Below, one piece after another: positions 50,338 through 59,408 of a DNA stretch of 64,000 nucleotides (position 1 is the stretch's first letter; every line of letters starts with the position of its first letter). This DNA comes from Coriobacteriaceae bacterium (GTDB taxonomy: Bacteria > Actinomycetota > Coriobacteriia > Coriobacteriales > Atopobiaceae), in assembly GCA_004557505.1 (NCBI GenBank), contig SFGZ01000003.1, positions 62,001 to 126,000 of the forward strand, given 5' to 3'. Both the position numbers and the translations under genes were made by a program. The notes beneath the pieces were generated by a model. That model was not told the origin of the DNA. It did no database searches and worked only from the letters and a program-made list of their open reading frames with translations.

Positions 50338-50883
50338 ATGACGGACCAGGAGAGGTTCGACGGGCTGCTGTCAGAATGCGATTCCTGCCTGCGGCGCATC
50401 GGGCTTTCACCGCGCGCGTACCTGCCCTCGGTGAGGCTCACCCACAACCGCTCCCGCATTGGCAGCTGCAAGAAGCTGCGCGGCGGGCGCAGGCCCCTCT
50501 TCCAGATATCGTGCTCCGTCGATGCGTGCGCGACGGACGCCCAGGTGCGCGACGTCCTCTTCCACGAGCTCATCCACACGCTTCCGGGCTGCTTCGACCA
50601 CGGGAATCGCTTCCGCGAGGCGGCTGCCAAGGCGAACGCCGCCTATGGCACGGAGGTGCGTGCGACAAGGCGCGAGCCTGCGCGTCGGGTGCCAGAGGTC
50701 CCGCGCTGGCGGGTGGCGCCCCTCGTGGGCACCGAGCTTCTCGTGCGCGGCAGGCGCTACCGCTTCGTTGGCATGAACGACAGGCCCAAGCGTTGCTGCA
50801 ACCTTACGGACGAGCGCGGCCGCTCCTACGTCTGCGCCCCCGCCTACGTTCTCGCGCATCTCGAGCGACGGGGGATGGGGTAA
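50338..50883 (+). CDS. SprT-like zinc metalloprotease family protein
   Basis: The 181-residue protein has the HExxH metalloprotease motif HELIHTLPGCFDHG around residue 82, with the third His probably in FDHG, as in SprT/YgjP-type proteins. The last 60 residues carry two cysteine-containing strands (RCCNLTD) and no membrane segment. GGAGGGG precedes the ATG at 50338. The cellular substrate is unknown; eukaryotic Spartan relatives cut DNA-bound proteins. Confidence 0.82.
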   Translation: MTDQERFDGLLSECDSCLRRIGLSPRAYLPSVRLTHNRSRIGSCKKLRGGRRPLFQISCSVDACATDAQVRDVLFHELIHTLPGCFDHGNRFREAAAKANAAYGTEVRATRREPARRVPEVPRWRVAPLVGTELLVRGRRYRFVGMNDRPKRCCNLTDERGRSYVCAPAYVLAHLERRGMG

Positions 50884-50897
50884 GGCCTGGCTGGGCC

Positions 50898-51731
50898 CTA
50901 GAGCTCCATTCGCACGACCCTCATCTTCATGACCGAGTCGAACAGGCGGGCGGCGGTGCGGAGGATGGGTTGCACGCCCGCTGACCTGAGGTCGACGTAG
51001 CCCGTGAGATAGGGCCGAGACGAGACGCGCAGGCCATCCGCCCACGCGCAGTCGCGCTCTGGCCTCTCGCACGAGAAGCGCCCCCTGACGTCTTTGATGC
51101 CCATGGTGCGGAGCGTCCCTTTCATGAGCGTCCTCATGCCAACTGCGCCGAGCGTGTCAAACACGAGGACGCCCTGGGGAAAGGCCCTCCGAAGGCCGAT
51201 CACGAGGTCTTTCACTTCGTCTGCCTGGAAGTACATGAATACGCCAGCGGCAAACAGGAAGACTCCCCGGGTGGCATCGATTTCCGGAATCCAGGCGGAC
51301 GTATCCCTGAGATCTGCCGCGAGGTTCCTCTCGCGCCCCATGGGGGGCATGAGGGAGTCTCTCGCCTCGATGACGTCCGGCCGGTCGATGTTGTAGATGC
51401 GCATCGACCCGTTGTCCGCCAAAAGCGGCGTCGAGTCGAGGCCGCATCCCATGTTGACGACCGCCGCCTGGGGGTGGGACTTGAGGTACGACCCCATCTC
51501 GGTGAGGATGTCTCGGCTTCGCAGGATCCCCTCGAGGGAGCCAAACTTCCACGCGAGCGAGCCTCGCTTCCGGTCGAGCCGGCTCGTGTCGAAGTCGAGC
51601 CTAGATAGGGTGGCGCGCGCATGGGGGTCCTGCAGAATGGAGGGGAAGAGCTCGCTTCCGAGCATGCGACCATAGAGGGGGACGACGAGCGTCTCCTGTA
51701 CCGTGTCCTTCTCGATGCGAGGTCCTGCCAT
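50898..51731 (-). CDS. Class I SAM-dependent methyltransferase (LCM/Tcm family)
   Basis: The 277-residue protein has the SAM motif VVNMGCGLDSTPLLAD (about residues 91-106), the acidic post-strand YNIDRPDVIE, and EARDSLM, typical of the leucine carboxyl methyltransferase / polyketide O-methyltransferase group. It should transfer a methyl group to a small carboxylate or hydroxyl; the substrate is unknown. It stands alone, convergent with the SprT-like gene (15-bp gap) and separated by 112 bp from nagA. Confidence 0.82.
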   Translation of the reverse strand: MAGPRIEKDTVQETLVVPLYGRMLGSELFPSILQDPHARATLSRLDFDTSRLDRKRGSLAWKFGSLEGILRSRDILTEMGSYLKSHPQAAVVNMGCGLDSTPLLADNGSMRIYNIDRPDVIEARDSLMPPMGRERNLAADLRDTSAWIPEIDATRGVFLFAAGVFMYFQADEVKDLVIGLRRAFPQGVLVFDTLGAVGMRTLMKGTLRTMGIKDVRGRFSCERPERDCAWADGLRVSSRPYLTGYVDLRSAGVQPILRTAARLFDSVMKMRVVRMEL

Positions 51732-51843
51732 GGGTACACCGCGCCTCTCGTCAAATTGATGCCACTAAGTTGGACCTGACCAACCCGCACATCAACTCCA
51801 AAGAGACGCGGTGCCGGACGCCCTGCCGTGAGAGGCTCGATGG

Positions 51844-53046
51844 CTAAGCCCTGTACACGGTGTGGCCGCAGACGATTGTCTGGCAGATGTTGGACTCCTC
51901 GTCCACGAGGACGATGTCGGCGTCTTTACCGCAGGCAATCTCACCCTTCGCGGAAAGGCCGAGGAGGCGAGCTGGGTTAGCCGAGAGCAGGCGGGAGGCC
52001 TTCTCTGGACCGCAGCCGCAGAAGCGCTGAACGTTTTTGAACGCCTGAGCGAGCGTTAGGGTGGAACCCGCACGTACGCCATTTGGAAGCTTGGCGTCGC
52101 CGTCTTTGACTACGACTTCGTTCACGCCTAAGCGATAGTTGCCGTCAGGTAGGCCCGCCGCCATGATGGAGTCAGTGATCGCGACCACGCGGTCCCATCC
52201 CTTGGCGGTAAGGTAGAGCCTCACCGTGGCAGGGGCGAGGTGGCGCCCGTCGCAGATGGCCTCCACGTAGACCTCGTCGCGCTCGAGCGCTGCGCCAAAA
52301 ATTGCAGGCTCGTGCTGGTGGAAGAGGCGCATCGCGTTGCCGAGGTGCGTGGCCGCGCGCACGCCCGCGTCAACGCAGGCCGAGCTAAGCTCATAACCAG
52401 CCCCGCTGTGGCCCATCGCGCAGGTCATACCGAGGGCGGTCAGGCGGGGAATAAGCTCGGGCACGCCGGGAACCTCGGGTGCCAGCGTCACGTAGCAGAC
52501 GTTTCCGCCCGAGACCTCCTGGTAGTGCTCGAAAAGCTCGGGTGTGGCTTCGCGCATGAGCAGTTCCTCGGGCATGGCACCCTTATACTCGCTCGAGAGG
52601 CACGGGCCCTCTAGATGGACGCCGAGAAGCGCCGCGCCGTCGCGGGAACCCTGCCCTATGACCTCGCGGGCCTGACGAAGACACCATTCGGTCTGCTCGG
52701 GCGTGTCCGTAAGGACAGAGCAGAGCCAGCCGGTAACGCCCTGACTTGCGAAGAACCGCCCAATCTTGCGAAGCCCCTCTGCGTCGGCCGCGTTCACGTC
52801 TACGCCGACGGCGCCGTGCGTGTGGATGTCGATGAAGCCTGGCAGAGCGAGAAGCCCCGAGGCGTCGAGAACAGGCACGTCCCCGGGCGTCTCCACCCGG
52901 GGCGCCACGGCGGCAATGCGCCCGTGCAGGACGAGCACCTCGCGGGGAATGAGCTGCCCGCTCTCAAGGACGCGCGCGCCTTTGAGGAGGAAAGAGCCCG
53001 TGGCAGATGCTGTGGCGGGTACCGCAGCAGAGTGTAGACCTGACAT
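51844..53046 (-). CDS. nagA: N-acetylglucosamine-6-phosphate deacetylase
   Basis: The 400-residue amidohydrolase has the metal site IDIHTHG (H75, H77), GVHLEGP (metal Glu), MGHSGAGYE and THLGNAMR (His ligands) and the catalytic Asp in AITDSIMAAG. It removes the acetyl group from GlcNAc-6-P or a related N-acetyl amino-sugar phosphate such as GalNAc-6-P; the two cannot be separated from sequence. It is the last gene of a leftward five-gene operon, 12 bp after the NagB-like gene. The unit begins with an ABC transporter, which is not a usual nag neighbour. Confidence 0.9.
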   Translation of the reverse strand: MSGLHSAAVPATASATGSFLLKGARVLESGQLIPREVLVLHGRIAAVAPRVETPGDVPVLDASGLLALPGFIDIHTHGAVGVDVNAADAEGLRKIGRFFASQGVTGWLCSVLTDTPEQTEWCLRQAREVIGQGSRDGAALLGVHLEGPCLSSEYKGAMPEELLMREATPELFEHYQEVSGGNVCYVTLAPEVPGVPELIPRLTALGMTCAMGHSGAGYELSSACVDAGVRAATHLGNAMRLFHQHEPAIFGAALERDEVYVEAICDGRHLAPATVRLYLTAKGWDRVVAITDSIMAAGLPDGNYRLGVNEVVVKDGDAKLPNGVRAGSTLTLAQAFKNVQRFCGCGPEKASRLLSANPARLLGLSAKGEIACGKDADIVLVDEESNICQTIVCGHTVYRA

Positions 53047-53058
53047 TATGCTTCCTCC

Positions 53059-53874
53059 CTAGTAGGCTGCGTGGGCGGCTATGTCGTTGACATAGAGAAG
53101 GGCGTCGGGGTGCCGTTGTGCGAGCGTGGCGGGGAAAGCTGCTGTAACCTCACCGTAGGCGGTGCGGCGGCAGACCGCACGGTGCCAGTCGCGGAAGACC
53201 GCGAGGCGCAGATGCTGCGCGCCCAGAATCTGGCGCATGCCAACGGTGACGGCGCGGCGCGGCATGTCCTCGAGGGCACCGCCGAGGTCACCCACGCAGT
53301 TCGTAGCCCGCGTCTCGGGACGGATATCAATCGTACGGGTGCCCAGACAGGCGAACTCTTCAGGCGTGAGCCCTTCTTGGGGTTCGTTGAACGCGAGGTG
53401 CCCTGTAATGCCGACGCCGCCGAAGGCCGCGTCCACGCCGCCGAGCTCGTCGATGAGCGCGTCCATGCGCTTGGGATCTGCCGGGTTGGGGAAGACCCGG
53501 CGCTCGGGATTCATGAGAAGCTCGGGGTCAATCTTGCCATAGACCTCGCGGTTCATGAAGCCTCTGAACGAGAGCGGGCTCTTCTCGTCAATCCAGCGGT
53601 CGTGGTCGTCCAGGTACTCGTCCATGTTGAAGAACCAGCAGCGCCTCAGCGAGAGCCGCTCGCGGTTGATTAGGCGGACGAAAATGGGATACTGTCCCAC
53701 CGGTCCCACCGGCAGGATGAGGACGGTGTCTTTTTCCTGTTCGTTGTGCTCGCGGATGATGCGGCACATCTCGGAGGCGAGCTCGTAGAAGACCTCGCCC
53801 GAACTCGTGAGCTTCAAGATGGGGAGCCTGGCACCCTTCCCCAGCTCATCTGCCGGAATGTGATAGTAATCCAT
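53059..53874 (-). CDS. NagB-like sugar-phosphate isomerase/deaminase with altered active site
   Basis: The 271-residue protein has the glucosamine-6-phosphate deaminase fold: NMDEYLDD with the general-base Asp (D85), and GGVGITGHLAFNEP with H159 and E164. In canonical NagB the residue before Gly-His is Asp (D141 of E. coli); here it is Thr157, so one member of the catalytic triad is missing. The N-terminal 25 residues are also unlike NagB. It may have changed substrate (for example galactosamine 6-phosphate) or have lost deamination. It is coupled to nagA in one operon. Confidence 0.82.
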   Translation of the reverse strand: MDYYHIPADELGKGARLPILKLTSSGEVFYELASEMCRIIREHNEQEKDTVLILPVGPVGQYPIFVRLINRERLSLRRCWFFNMDEYLDDHDRWIDEKSPLSFRGFMNREVYGKIDPELLMNPERRVFPNPADPKRMDALIDELGGVDAAFGGVGITGHLAFNEPQEGLTPEEFACLGTRTIDIRPETRATNCVGDLGGALEDMPRRAVTVGMRQILGAQHLRLAVFRDWHRAVCRRTAYGEVTAAFPATLAQRHPDALLYVNDIAAHAAY

Positions 53875-53892
53875 GTCGTGCCCTTCCGGCGC

Positions 53893-54975
53893 TTACTTGA
53901 GCTTCTCGTAGAGGTCGGCCGACTGCTTGATGACGTCGAGAAGGACGTAGTCCTCTACCGGTATCGCAGACTCTATCTTCCCGCCGTCGAGGAAGACTTT
54001 CTGCTGCGCTTCGTAGTAGCCCTTGATGATGTCGGTATTGCCGATGCAGTCCGCAGAGCCCTGCCAGTCGCCCTCGCCCACTGACTCTACGAGCGTATCC
54101 TCGGGTACGTTGAGCTTGGCCGCGAGTTTCTTGGCAATGTCCTCGATGTGGGCTGCGCGGTAAACCTGCGCCTTGTCGATAGCTGCGCCAAAGCGGACGA
54201 GGATTTCCTCGTTCTTCTCGGCGTAGTCGGGGGCGCAGATGAAGGAACCGGGGAAGGCAACCTTGTCCGAGTAGTCGGTATTGGTACCAAGGACCAGGTA
54301 GTTGTCTGCTAGCTGCTGCTCTAGGGTCACGGTGTTAGGCGACCATGTAGCGGCGGCGTCGATCTGGCCGGAGATGAGAGCCGTCGTCATGCCTGAGACA
54401 TCCATCTCGACCATGGAGATGTCATCCGGGGTGAGGCCGGCGTCGGCGAGCACGTACTGGAGGATGATTTCAGAGGAAGTGCCGGAGGCCACGCCCACGG
54501 TCTTACCCTTGAGGTCGGCTGCCTTCTCGATGCCGTGCGACTTGTTGGCCACTACGGCGTCGGCCTGGGAGAGTTGATCGAAGGCAAAGACCTTGGCCTT
54601 GCCCTGGATGCAGAGGGAGTGCGCACCGTGGCCGATCTGGGCGATATCGATGTCGCCGGAGGCCATGGCCGTGATTTCAGCCGGACCAGCCTGGAACTGC
54701 TGTGGCTCGACGGTGATGCCCACTTCGTCGAAGTAGCCCTGATCGATGGCAGTGAAGAGCGAGGAGGCAGAGCCGAGGTTGGGCATGAACGCTACGCGCA
54801 GAGTGACGGGTTCGTAGCTGGCTTTGTCGACGTTGTCAGTGGACTTGCCTGCGGGGGCGTCAGAGCTTGCATCGCCGCAGCCTCCAAGGGCGAGTGCGGC
54901 AGCGGCGACGCTGCCGGCGCTCAGGATGCTCATAAACGAGCGCCTGGTCATCTGCGTTCCGTGGTTCTTCTTCAT
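53893..54975 (-). CDS. Nitrate/sulfonate/taurine-type ABC substrate-binding lipoprotein
   Basis: The 360-residue protein has an RRSFMSIL twin-arginine-like start, a lipobox LGGC (about residue 33) and a mature domain of the SsuA/TauA (NMT1-like) family: VTLRVAFMPNLGSASSLFTA, then GQFQAGPAEITAMASG-type blocks. Members bind small anionic ligands (sulfonates, nitrate, bicarbonate) or thiamin precursors. It is one of three transporter genes that lead the operon to nagB-like and nagA. GGAAGGAACATC precedes the ATG at 54975. The ligand is unknown. Confidence 0.88.
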   Translation of the reverse strand: MKKNHGTQMTRRSFMSILSAGSVAAAALALGGCGDASSDAPAGKSTDNVDKASYEPVTLRVAFMPNLGSASSLFTAIDQGYFDEVGITVEPQQFQAGPAEITAMASGDIDIAQIGHGAHSLCIQGKAKVFAFDQLSQADAVVANKSHGIEKAADLKGKTVGVASGTSSEIILQYVLADAGLTPDDISMVEMDVSGMTTALISGQIDAAATWSPNTVTLEQQLADNYLVLGTNTDYSDKVAFPGSFICAPDYAEKNEEILVRFGAAIDKAQVYRAAHIEDIAKKLAAKLNVPEDTLVESVGEGDWQGSADCIGNTDIIKGYYEAQQKVFLDGGKIESAIPVEDYVLLDVIKQSADLYEKLK

Positions 54976-55027
54976 GATGTTCCTTCCTCCTTGTGAGATA
55001 TATTTTCCGCGCGGGTGGGCACCCGCG

Positions 55028-55819
55028 CTACTTCCTGACAGAGAGGTACTCCTGGTAGACCTGGTTCCAGATGTAGTTCTTAAGCTCCAGAAAGCGCGGG
55101 CTCATCTTGGTCTTCTGATCGCGTGGGTAGGGGATATCGATGTCCACGACATCCTTCACCCGGCCAGGTCGCGCGCACATGATGATGACACGCTGGCCCA
55201 AGATGATGGCCTCCTCCACGTCATGCGTGATGAAGAAGCAGGTCTTCTGCTCCTTCTCCCACGTGACGAGAAGCTCCTGCTGGAGCTGGGTGCGCGTCTG
55301 TGCGTCGAGGGCACCGAAGGGCTCGTCCATGAGGAGTACCTTGGGATTTACGGCGTAGGCGCGCGCAATGGCTACGCGCTGTTTCATGCCGCCCGAGAGC
55401 TCTTTGGGGTATGCCTTCGCGAACTCCTCGAGCTCGACCATTTTGATGTAGCGCTGGGCAATCTCGGCGGCCTCCTCCTTAGGCTTGCCCTGAAGCTTTA
55501 GACCGAACTCAACGTTCTTCTCGACAGTGAGCCAGGGGAAGAGCGCGTACTGCTGGAAAACGATGCCACGGTCGGAGCCGGGGCCTGTGACTTCGCGTCC
55601 GTCCACCGTAACAGAGCCCTCCGTGGGCTTCTCGAGCCCACCGATGATGTTCAGGAGCGTGGACTTGCCGCAGCCCGAAGGACCCACCACGCACACGAAC
55701 TCGTTCTCGTGGATGTCGAGGTCAACCCCGTTCAGGGCCACCATTTCACCCTTCCTGGTCTGGAACTTCTTGACCACGTGGTTGATGTGGACCTTTACCG
55801 TTGAATTGTCTCCTGCCAT
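55028..55819 (-). CDS. Nitrate/sulfonate/taurine-type ABC ATPase
   Basis: The 263-residue ATPase has GPSGCGKSTLLN, the ELSGGMKQRVAIARA signature and VLLMDEPFGALDAQT, the exact set of SsuB/TauB/NrtD proteins. It partners the permease and lipoprotein on either side. The start overlaps the permease gene by 25 bp, so translation is probably coupled. The C-terminus (residues 205-263) is a normal regulatory tail without an obvious ligand motif. Confidence 0.93.
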   Translation of the reverse strand: MAGDNSTVKVHINHVVKKFQTRKGEMVALNGVDLDIHENEFVCVVGPSGCGKSTLLNIIGGLEKPTEGSVTVDGREVTGPGSDRGIVFQQYALFPWLTVEKNVEFGLKLQGKPKEEAAEIAQRYIKMVELEEFAKAYPKELSGGMKQRVAIARAYAVNPKVLLMDEPFGALDAQTRTQLQQELLVTWEKEQKTCFFITHDVEEAIILGQRVIIMCARPGRVKDVVDIDIPYPRDQKTKMSPRFLELKNYIWNQVYQEYLSVRK

Positions 55820-56574
55820 CCCGTGAACCTCCTCTCGAGGAAAAGAACGATCTTCTCGAAGCAGATGCCGATGATACCGAGCAAGATGATGCCTAGAAGG
55901 ACGACGTCCATCTGGTAGTAGCCGCTGGCCTGCTGAATCATCATGCCGACGCCCTTGTCGCCGCCGACGATCTCGGACGCCATGAGAGTGGTGAGCGAGG
56001 TCGAGAGGCCGAGGCGGGCGGCTGTCAGGATGAAGGGCGTGGATGCGGGGATGGTTACCTTGAAGAAGATATCCTTCTGAGTGGCCCCGAGCACACGAGC
56101 AGCCTTGATGAGGGTTACGTCGACGCCGCGCACGCCCTGGTAGACAGTGATGACCATGACGAGGAATGACGCGATGAAGATGACTGTGATCTTACTCACC
56201 TGCCCGATGCCCAAAGCGGCGATGATGAGAAAGACGTAGGCCAAAGGCGGGATGTTCCTTATGAACTGAATCCAGGGCTCCACCACATGGCGGAACGCAT
56301 CATACCACGCCATGAGGAAGGCGACAGGGATCGAGACCACGAAGGCGATTCCGAAGCCGGTGAGGACGCGCGAGAGTGAGGCCCAGACGTGCTCCCAGAG
56401 CACGCCCGAGGCTGTGCGGTCGAGAAAGGCCTCCCAGACCTCGAGCGGTGAAGCGAAGACTGCCGGCCACCTGCCCGAGGCGACGAGCCATAGCACCACC
56501 GCCAAAGCAAGCGATATGAGCGTCCATGCCCAGTTGGGCACGAACCCCTGTTTTTCTGACTTCCGTTGACTCAA
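55795..56574 (-). CDS. Nitrate/sulfonate/taurine-type ABC permease
   Basis: The 259-residue membrane protein of the SsuC/TauC type has about six helices and the loop GATQKDIFFKVTIPASTPFI that contacts the ATPase. It is the first gene of the leftward operon. It begins at a TTG at 56574, behind GGGAGGAG. A 16-bp palindrome (operator candidate) lies 38 bp upstream. Confidence 0.92.
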   Translation of the reverse strand: MSQRKSEKQGFVPNWAWTLISLALAVVLWLVASGRWPAVFASPLEVWEAFLDRTASGVLWEHVWASLSRVLTGFGIAFVVSIPVAFLMAWYDAFRHVVEPWIQFIRNIPPLAYVFLIIAALGIGQVSKITVIFIASFLVMVITVYQGVRGVDVTLIKAARVLGATQKDIFFKVTIPASTPFILTAARLGLSTSLTTLMASEIVGGDKGVGMMIQQASGYYQMDVVLLGIILLGIIGICFEKIVLFLERRFTGWQETIQR

Positions 56575-56612
56575 CGCCGTCTCCTCCCTCTTGGTGATTG
56601 CTTGCTAGCAGG

Positions 56613-56628
56613 ACTTATACGATTAAGT
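56613..56628. promoter_or_regulatory. LacI-type operator, copy 1
   Basis: ACTTATACGATTAAGT is a 16-bp palindrome with a central CG, like many LacI-family operators. It lies 38 bp upstream of the leftward ABC/nag operon. Three similar sites occur at 56691, 58049 and 58218. Confidence 0.7.
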
Positions 56629-56690
56629 TAACCGGTAGCACGCATGGGGGAAGAGCAAAGAGCCGGGTTGAAAAGGACGTACGATCGGTC

Positions 56691-56706
56691 ACCTAAACGA
56701 TTAAGT
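56691..56706. promoter_or_regulatory. LacI-type operator, copy 2
   Basis: ACCTAAACGATTAAGT matches copy 1 at 13 of 16 positions and has the same central CG. The spacing of 78 bp from copy 1 would allow looping or cooperative binding. Confidence 0.7.
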
Positions 56707-56952
56707 TGAAAATGATTTAACACAGCGGTTTTTTACGCGCAAGCCAGAATTGCTATAACTACCGCCTAGCGGTAAATTATTTCCGTTCAGCCGCATTCTG
56801 GAAGCAAATCTCAGGTGGGAGACGCAATGGTATAGGTGATGCGTCTTTAATCCACGCGGGCGGAAGGTTCCTCGCGCCTCTGGAGGTGTCTTTTGGCTGT
56901 ACTCTGGTAAACCGAACGGGTGTACGGCAGAACCCACGGAGAGGGGAGTGAC

Positions 56953-58005
56953 ATGGCGGCACGGCGCGCAACGCTCAAGGATGTCGCGCGGGAAGCGGGC
57001 GTCACCACTGCGACGGTCTCCTACGTGATTAACGATACGCCGGGGCAGTCCATACGTCCTGAGACGCGCGAGCGCGTGCTCGCCGCCGTGGCCGAACTCC
57101 ACTACGCACCCAATGCGCATGCCCGCACGCTCCGGAGTCACAACATACCCTGCGTCGGTGTGGTTATCCGTAAGAACCTTGCCGTGCCGCGCTACAGTCA
57201 GATGGTCTACGGTATCCAGGAGCGCCTGGAAGTCGAGGGCATGAGCGCGTTGCTTCTGTCCAATGTGGCTACCGAGCGCTCGTACTGTGACTACGTGGGT
57301 GCCTATTTGGCAGGGCGCGTCGGGGGCATTATCTTCATCGGTACGGAGGATCAACGTCCGGACGCGCAGAGCCTTTCGGTTCTGGACGAGGAGTCGGCAC
57401 CTCTCGTTGTCTTCAACTGCGACGTGGCGGCCGACAGTCACAGCACGGTGAGCTTGGACTATGCAGGCGGCGCGCGCCTTCTGGCCGAACGCGTGCTCGC
57501 GAGTGGATGTGAGCGCGTGCTCTACTTTAGGCCCCGGGTGGACACCACGCAAGAGCGGCTGCGCGAGGAAGGAATCCGTGCAGCTCTCGACGGGGCACCT
57601 GAAGTTGAGTTGCTCGTGCGCGACGCGCCCATCGGGCGCAACGACATCGAGGTCTGGGACTCTCGCTACTACGCTTTTGACGCGAAGGACGGAATCCGTC
57701 TGACCGAGCGGCTTATCGCCTCGGCGCGTTCTGCCCTCTCGGAAGTCAAGGATGGGGACGCTGTGATAGCGTCTTGGGCTACGTGGACGCACTACTTCCG
57801 CAAAGCCGAGCCTGAACGCAGGATCGTGTACGCTGAGCTCGCCAACAACGGCGAGTCCTGGACAGCGTCCAACTATTACACGCGCATGCCCAACTATGAG
57901 GCTGGCGAGGCCTGTGCCGAGGAGGTACTTTCCCTCATGCGCGGCGGTCCCCCCACGGCGCGCACGCTCAAGCTCACCAACATCGTCGAAGTGTCTGGCG
58001 CGTGA
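56953..58005 (+). CDS. LacI family regulator 1
   Basis: The 350-residue protein has the N-terminal LacI helix-turn-helix (ATLKDVAREAGVTTATVSYV at residues 6-25, hinge near 50-60) and a periplasmic-binding-like effector domain. It is clearly similar to regulator 2 (58276-59346) along the whole length, including identical stretches such as RPETRERVLAAVAEL. It is divergent from the ABC/nag operon and lies next to two operator copies. GAGGGGAGTGAC precedes the ATG at 56953. The inducer is probably a sugar phosphate of the pathway. Confidence 0.9.
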   Translation: MAARRATLKDVAREAGVTTATVSYVINDTPGQSIRPETRERVLAAVAELHYAPNAHARTLRSHNIPCVGVVIRKNLAVPRYSQMVYGIQERLEVEGMSALLLSNVATERSYCDYVGAYLAGRVGGIIFIGTEDQRPDAQSLSVLDEESAPLVVFNCDVAADSHSTVSLDYAGGARLLAERVLASGCERVLYFRPRVDTTQERLREEGIRAALDGAPEVELLVRDAPIGRNDIEVWDSRYYAFDAKDGIRLTERLIASARSALSEVKDGDAVIASWATWTHYFRKAEPERRIVYAELANNGESWTASNYYTRMPNYEAGEACAEEVLSLMRGGPPTARTLKLTNIVEVSGA

Positions 58006-58048
58006 GGCGTCCATCTCGACTGACGGCGTCGATTGTGATGCCTGCATA

Positions 58049-58064
58049 GATGAAACGATTCAGT
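58049..58064. promoter_or_regulatory. LacI-type operator, copy 3
   Basis: GATGAAACGATTCAGT contains the palindromic core TGAAacgaTTCA with central CG. It is weaker than the other copies and lies between the two lacI genes. Confidence 0.5.
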
Positions 58065-58217
58065 AAAACGAGTGTTTGAATTAACCTCAACGTTGTTCAG
58101 CTGTGCATTCGTAGACGGTAGCGTTTTTGGGATAAACGGCGTGGTTACACCCAAGAACAGCCCTATTTCGAGTTTTCCTCTTGCAAGCGCGCGACGGAGT
58201 GGTATTAGTGGTGAATA

Positions 58218-58233
58218 ACTGAAACGTATAAGT
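58218..58233. promoter_or_regulatory. LacI-type operator, copy 4
   Basis: ACTGAAACGTATAAGT shares the ACT...CG...AGT frame with copy 1 and lies 42 bp upstream of the start of the second lacI gene, suggesting control of regulator 2 and possibly of the downstream enzymes. Confidence 0.6.
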
Positions 58234-58275
58234 AAGACAGCTCACCATAAAGATGGCAAAACGAAGGGAGGCTCC

Positions 58276-59346
58276 GTGAGAGCGAGCAAGCCGAGGCGTG
58301 TGACGCTCAAGGACGTCGCGGCCGCCGCTAGGGTCGCCCCCGCCACGGCCTCCTACGTCATTAACGAGACTCCCGGTCAGACAGTGCGTCCCGAGACGCG
58401 CGAGCGTGTTCTCGCGGCCGTGGCAGAGCTCGGCTACATCCCGGACGCCAACGCTCGCGCCATGCGGAAGGGTCGGGCCCGATGCGTGGGCGTAGTCATC
58501 AGGAAGGATCTCTCGGTCCCGCGCTTTGCCCAGACGCTTCAGGGTATCCAGGCTCGCCTCGATGAGGCAGGGATCGAGACCATGCTCTGTACCAACAGGA
58601 TGCGGTCGAGTGGCATGGCCGACTACATTGAGGCCTTCCTCGAGCACCGCGTCGACGGTGTGATTTTCCTGGGCAAGGATAACGAGGGTCCCGACGAAGG
58701 GAGCCTTGCCGTCGTCCGCGCCCACGCCATTCCCTTTGTTATTTACGACTGCCAGATGCGTCCCGGCACCTACTCGAGCGTCGAACTCGACTACGCGGTC
58801 GGTGCATGCCTGCTCATGGAGCGCGTGCTCACGGCTGCGCCCCGCCATCTCCTCTATCTGCGCCCCGACATCGACAAGGCGCAGGAGATGGAGCGCGAGC
58901 GCGGGGTGAGGGAGGCCATGCGAGCACACCCCGAGACTGAACTTCGCGTATGTACGGTTCCGGTGACTCTTGACAATCTGAGCGTCTGGGATGCTCGCTA
59001 TTCTGTTGGCAATGACGCCAAGAGTGGCGAGCTTACTAAGCGCTTTGTGAGTATTCTTCGCCAGGCGGCCTCCGACCTTTCTAAGGGTGACGCGGTCGTG
59101 GCGAGCTGGTCCACCTGGACTGACCTCTTCCGGCGTTTCTGTGCTGAGGATGGGCTCATCTTCGGTGAGCTTGCCAATAACGGTGAGACGCGCTTCGCGC
59201 CTGGCTTCTACACACGTCTCCCCAACGTTGAGGTGGGCCGAGCTTGTGCCGAGCTGCTCCTGCGGCTGCTTGCGGGCAAGCCCCCGGAGGCTCGCGTCAT
59301 CCAGCTGAACGACATCATCGACACCGTCTCTAGGTCTGGCCTATAG
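58276..59346 (+). CDS. LacI family regulator 2
   Basis: The 356-residue protein is a paralogue of regulator 1: the helix-turn-helix part (VTLKDVAAAARVAPATASYV) and the following 30 residues are nearly the same, and the effector domains share blocks such as VGVVIRK and LANNGE. It starts at a GTG at 58276 behind AAGGGAGG and precedes the aldolase gene by 62 bp. Two related repressors with related sites suggest response to two different intermediates. Confidence 0.9.
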   Translation: MRASKPRRVTLKDVAAAARVAPATASYVINETPGQTVRPETRERVLAAVAELGYIPDANARAMRKGRARCVGVVIRKDLSVPRFAQTLQGIQARLDEAGIETMLCTNRMRSSGMADYIEAFLEHRVDGVIFLGKDNEGPDEGSLAVVRAHAIPFVIYDCQMRPGTYSSVELDYAVGACLLMERVLTAAPRHLLYLRPDIDKAQEMERERGVREAMRAHPETELRVCTVPVTLDNLSVWDARYSVGNDAKSGELTKRFVSILRQAASDLSKGDAVVASWSTWTDLFRRFCAEDGLIFGELANNGETRFAPGFYTRLPNVEVGRACAELLLRLLAGKPPEARVIQLNDIIDTVSRSGL

Positions 59347-59408
59347 GACAGTGCGACTGTCGGCTGCCACCGCCTTTACAACCAGTCTCACGAGAGAAGG
59401 GAACCCAC

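Larger units (their letters stand above)
56575..56952. other. Divergent promoter region of the ABC/nag operon and first lacI gene
   Basis: This 378-bp gap contains two copies of a LacI-type palindrome (listed separately) and AT-rich patches around 56590-56720, where promoters for both divergent units should lie. The half near the lacI gene (56800-56940) is GC-richer with no clear features apart from the ribosome binding site GGAGAGGGGAG. No gene is supported. Confidence 0.5.
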
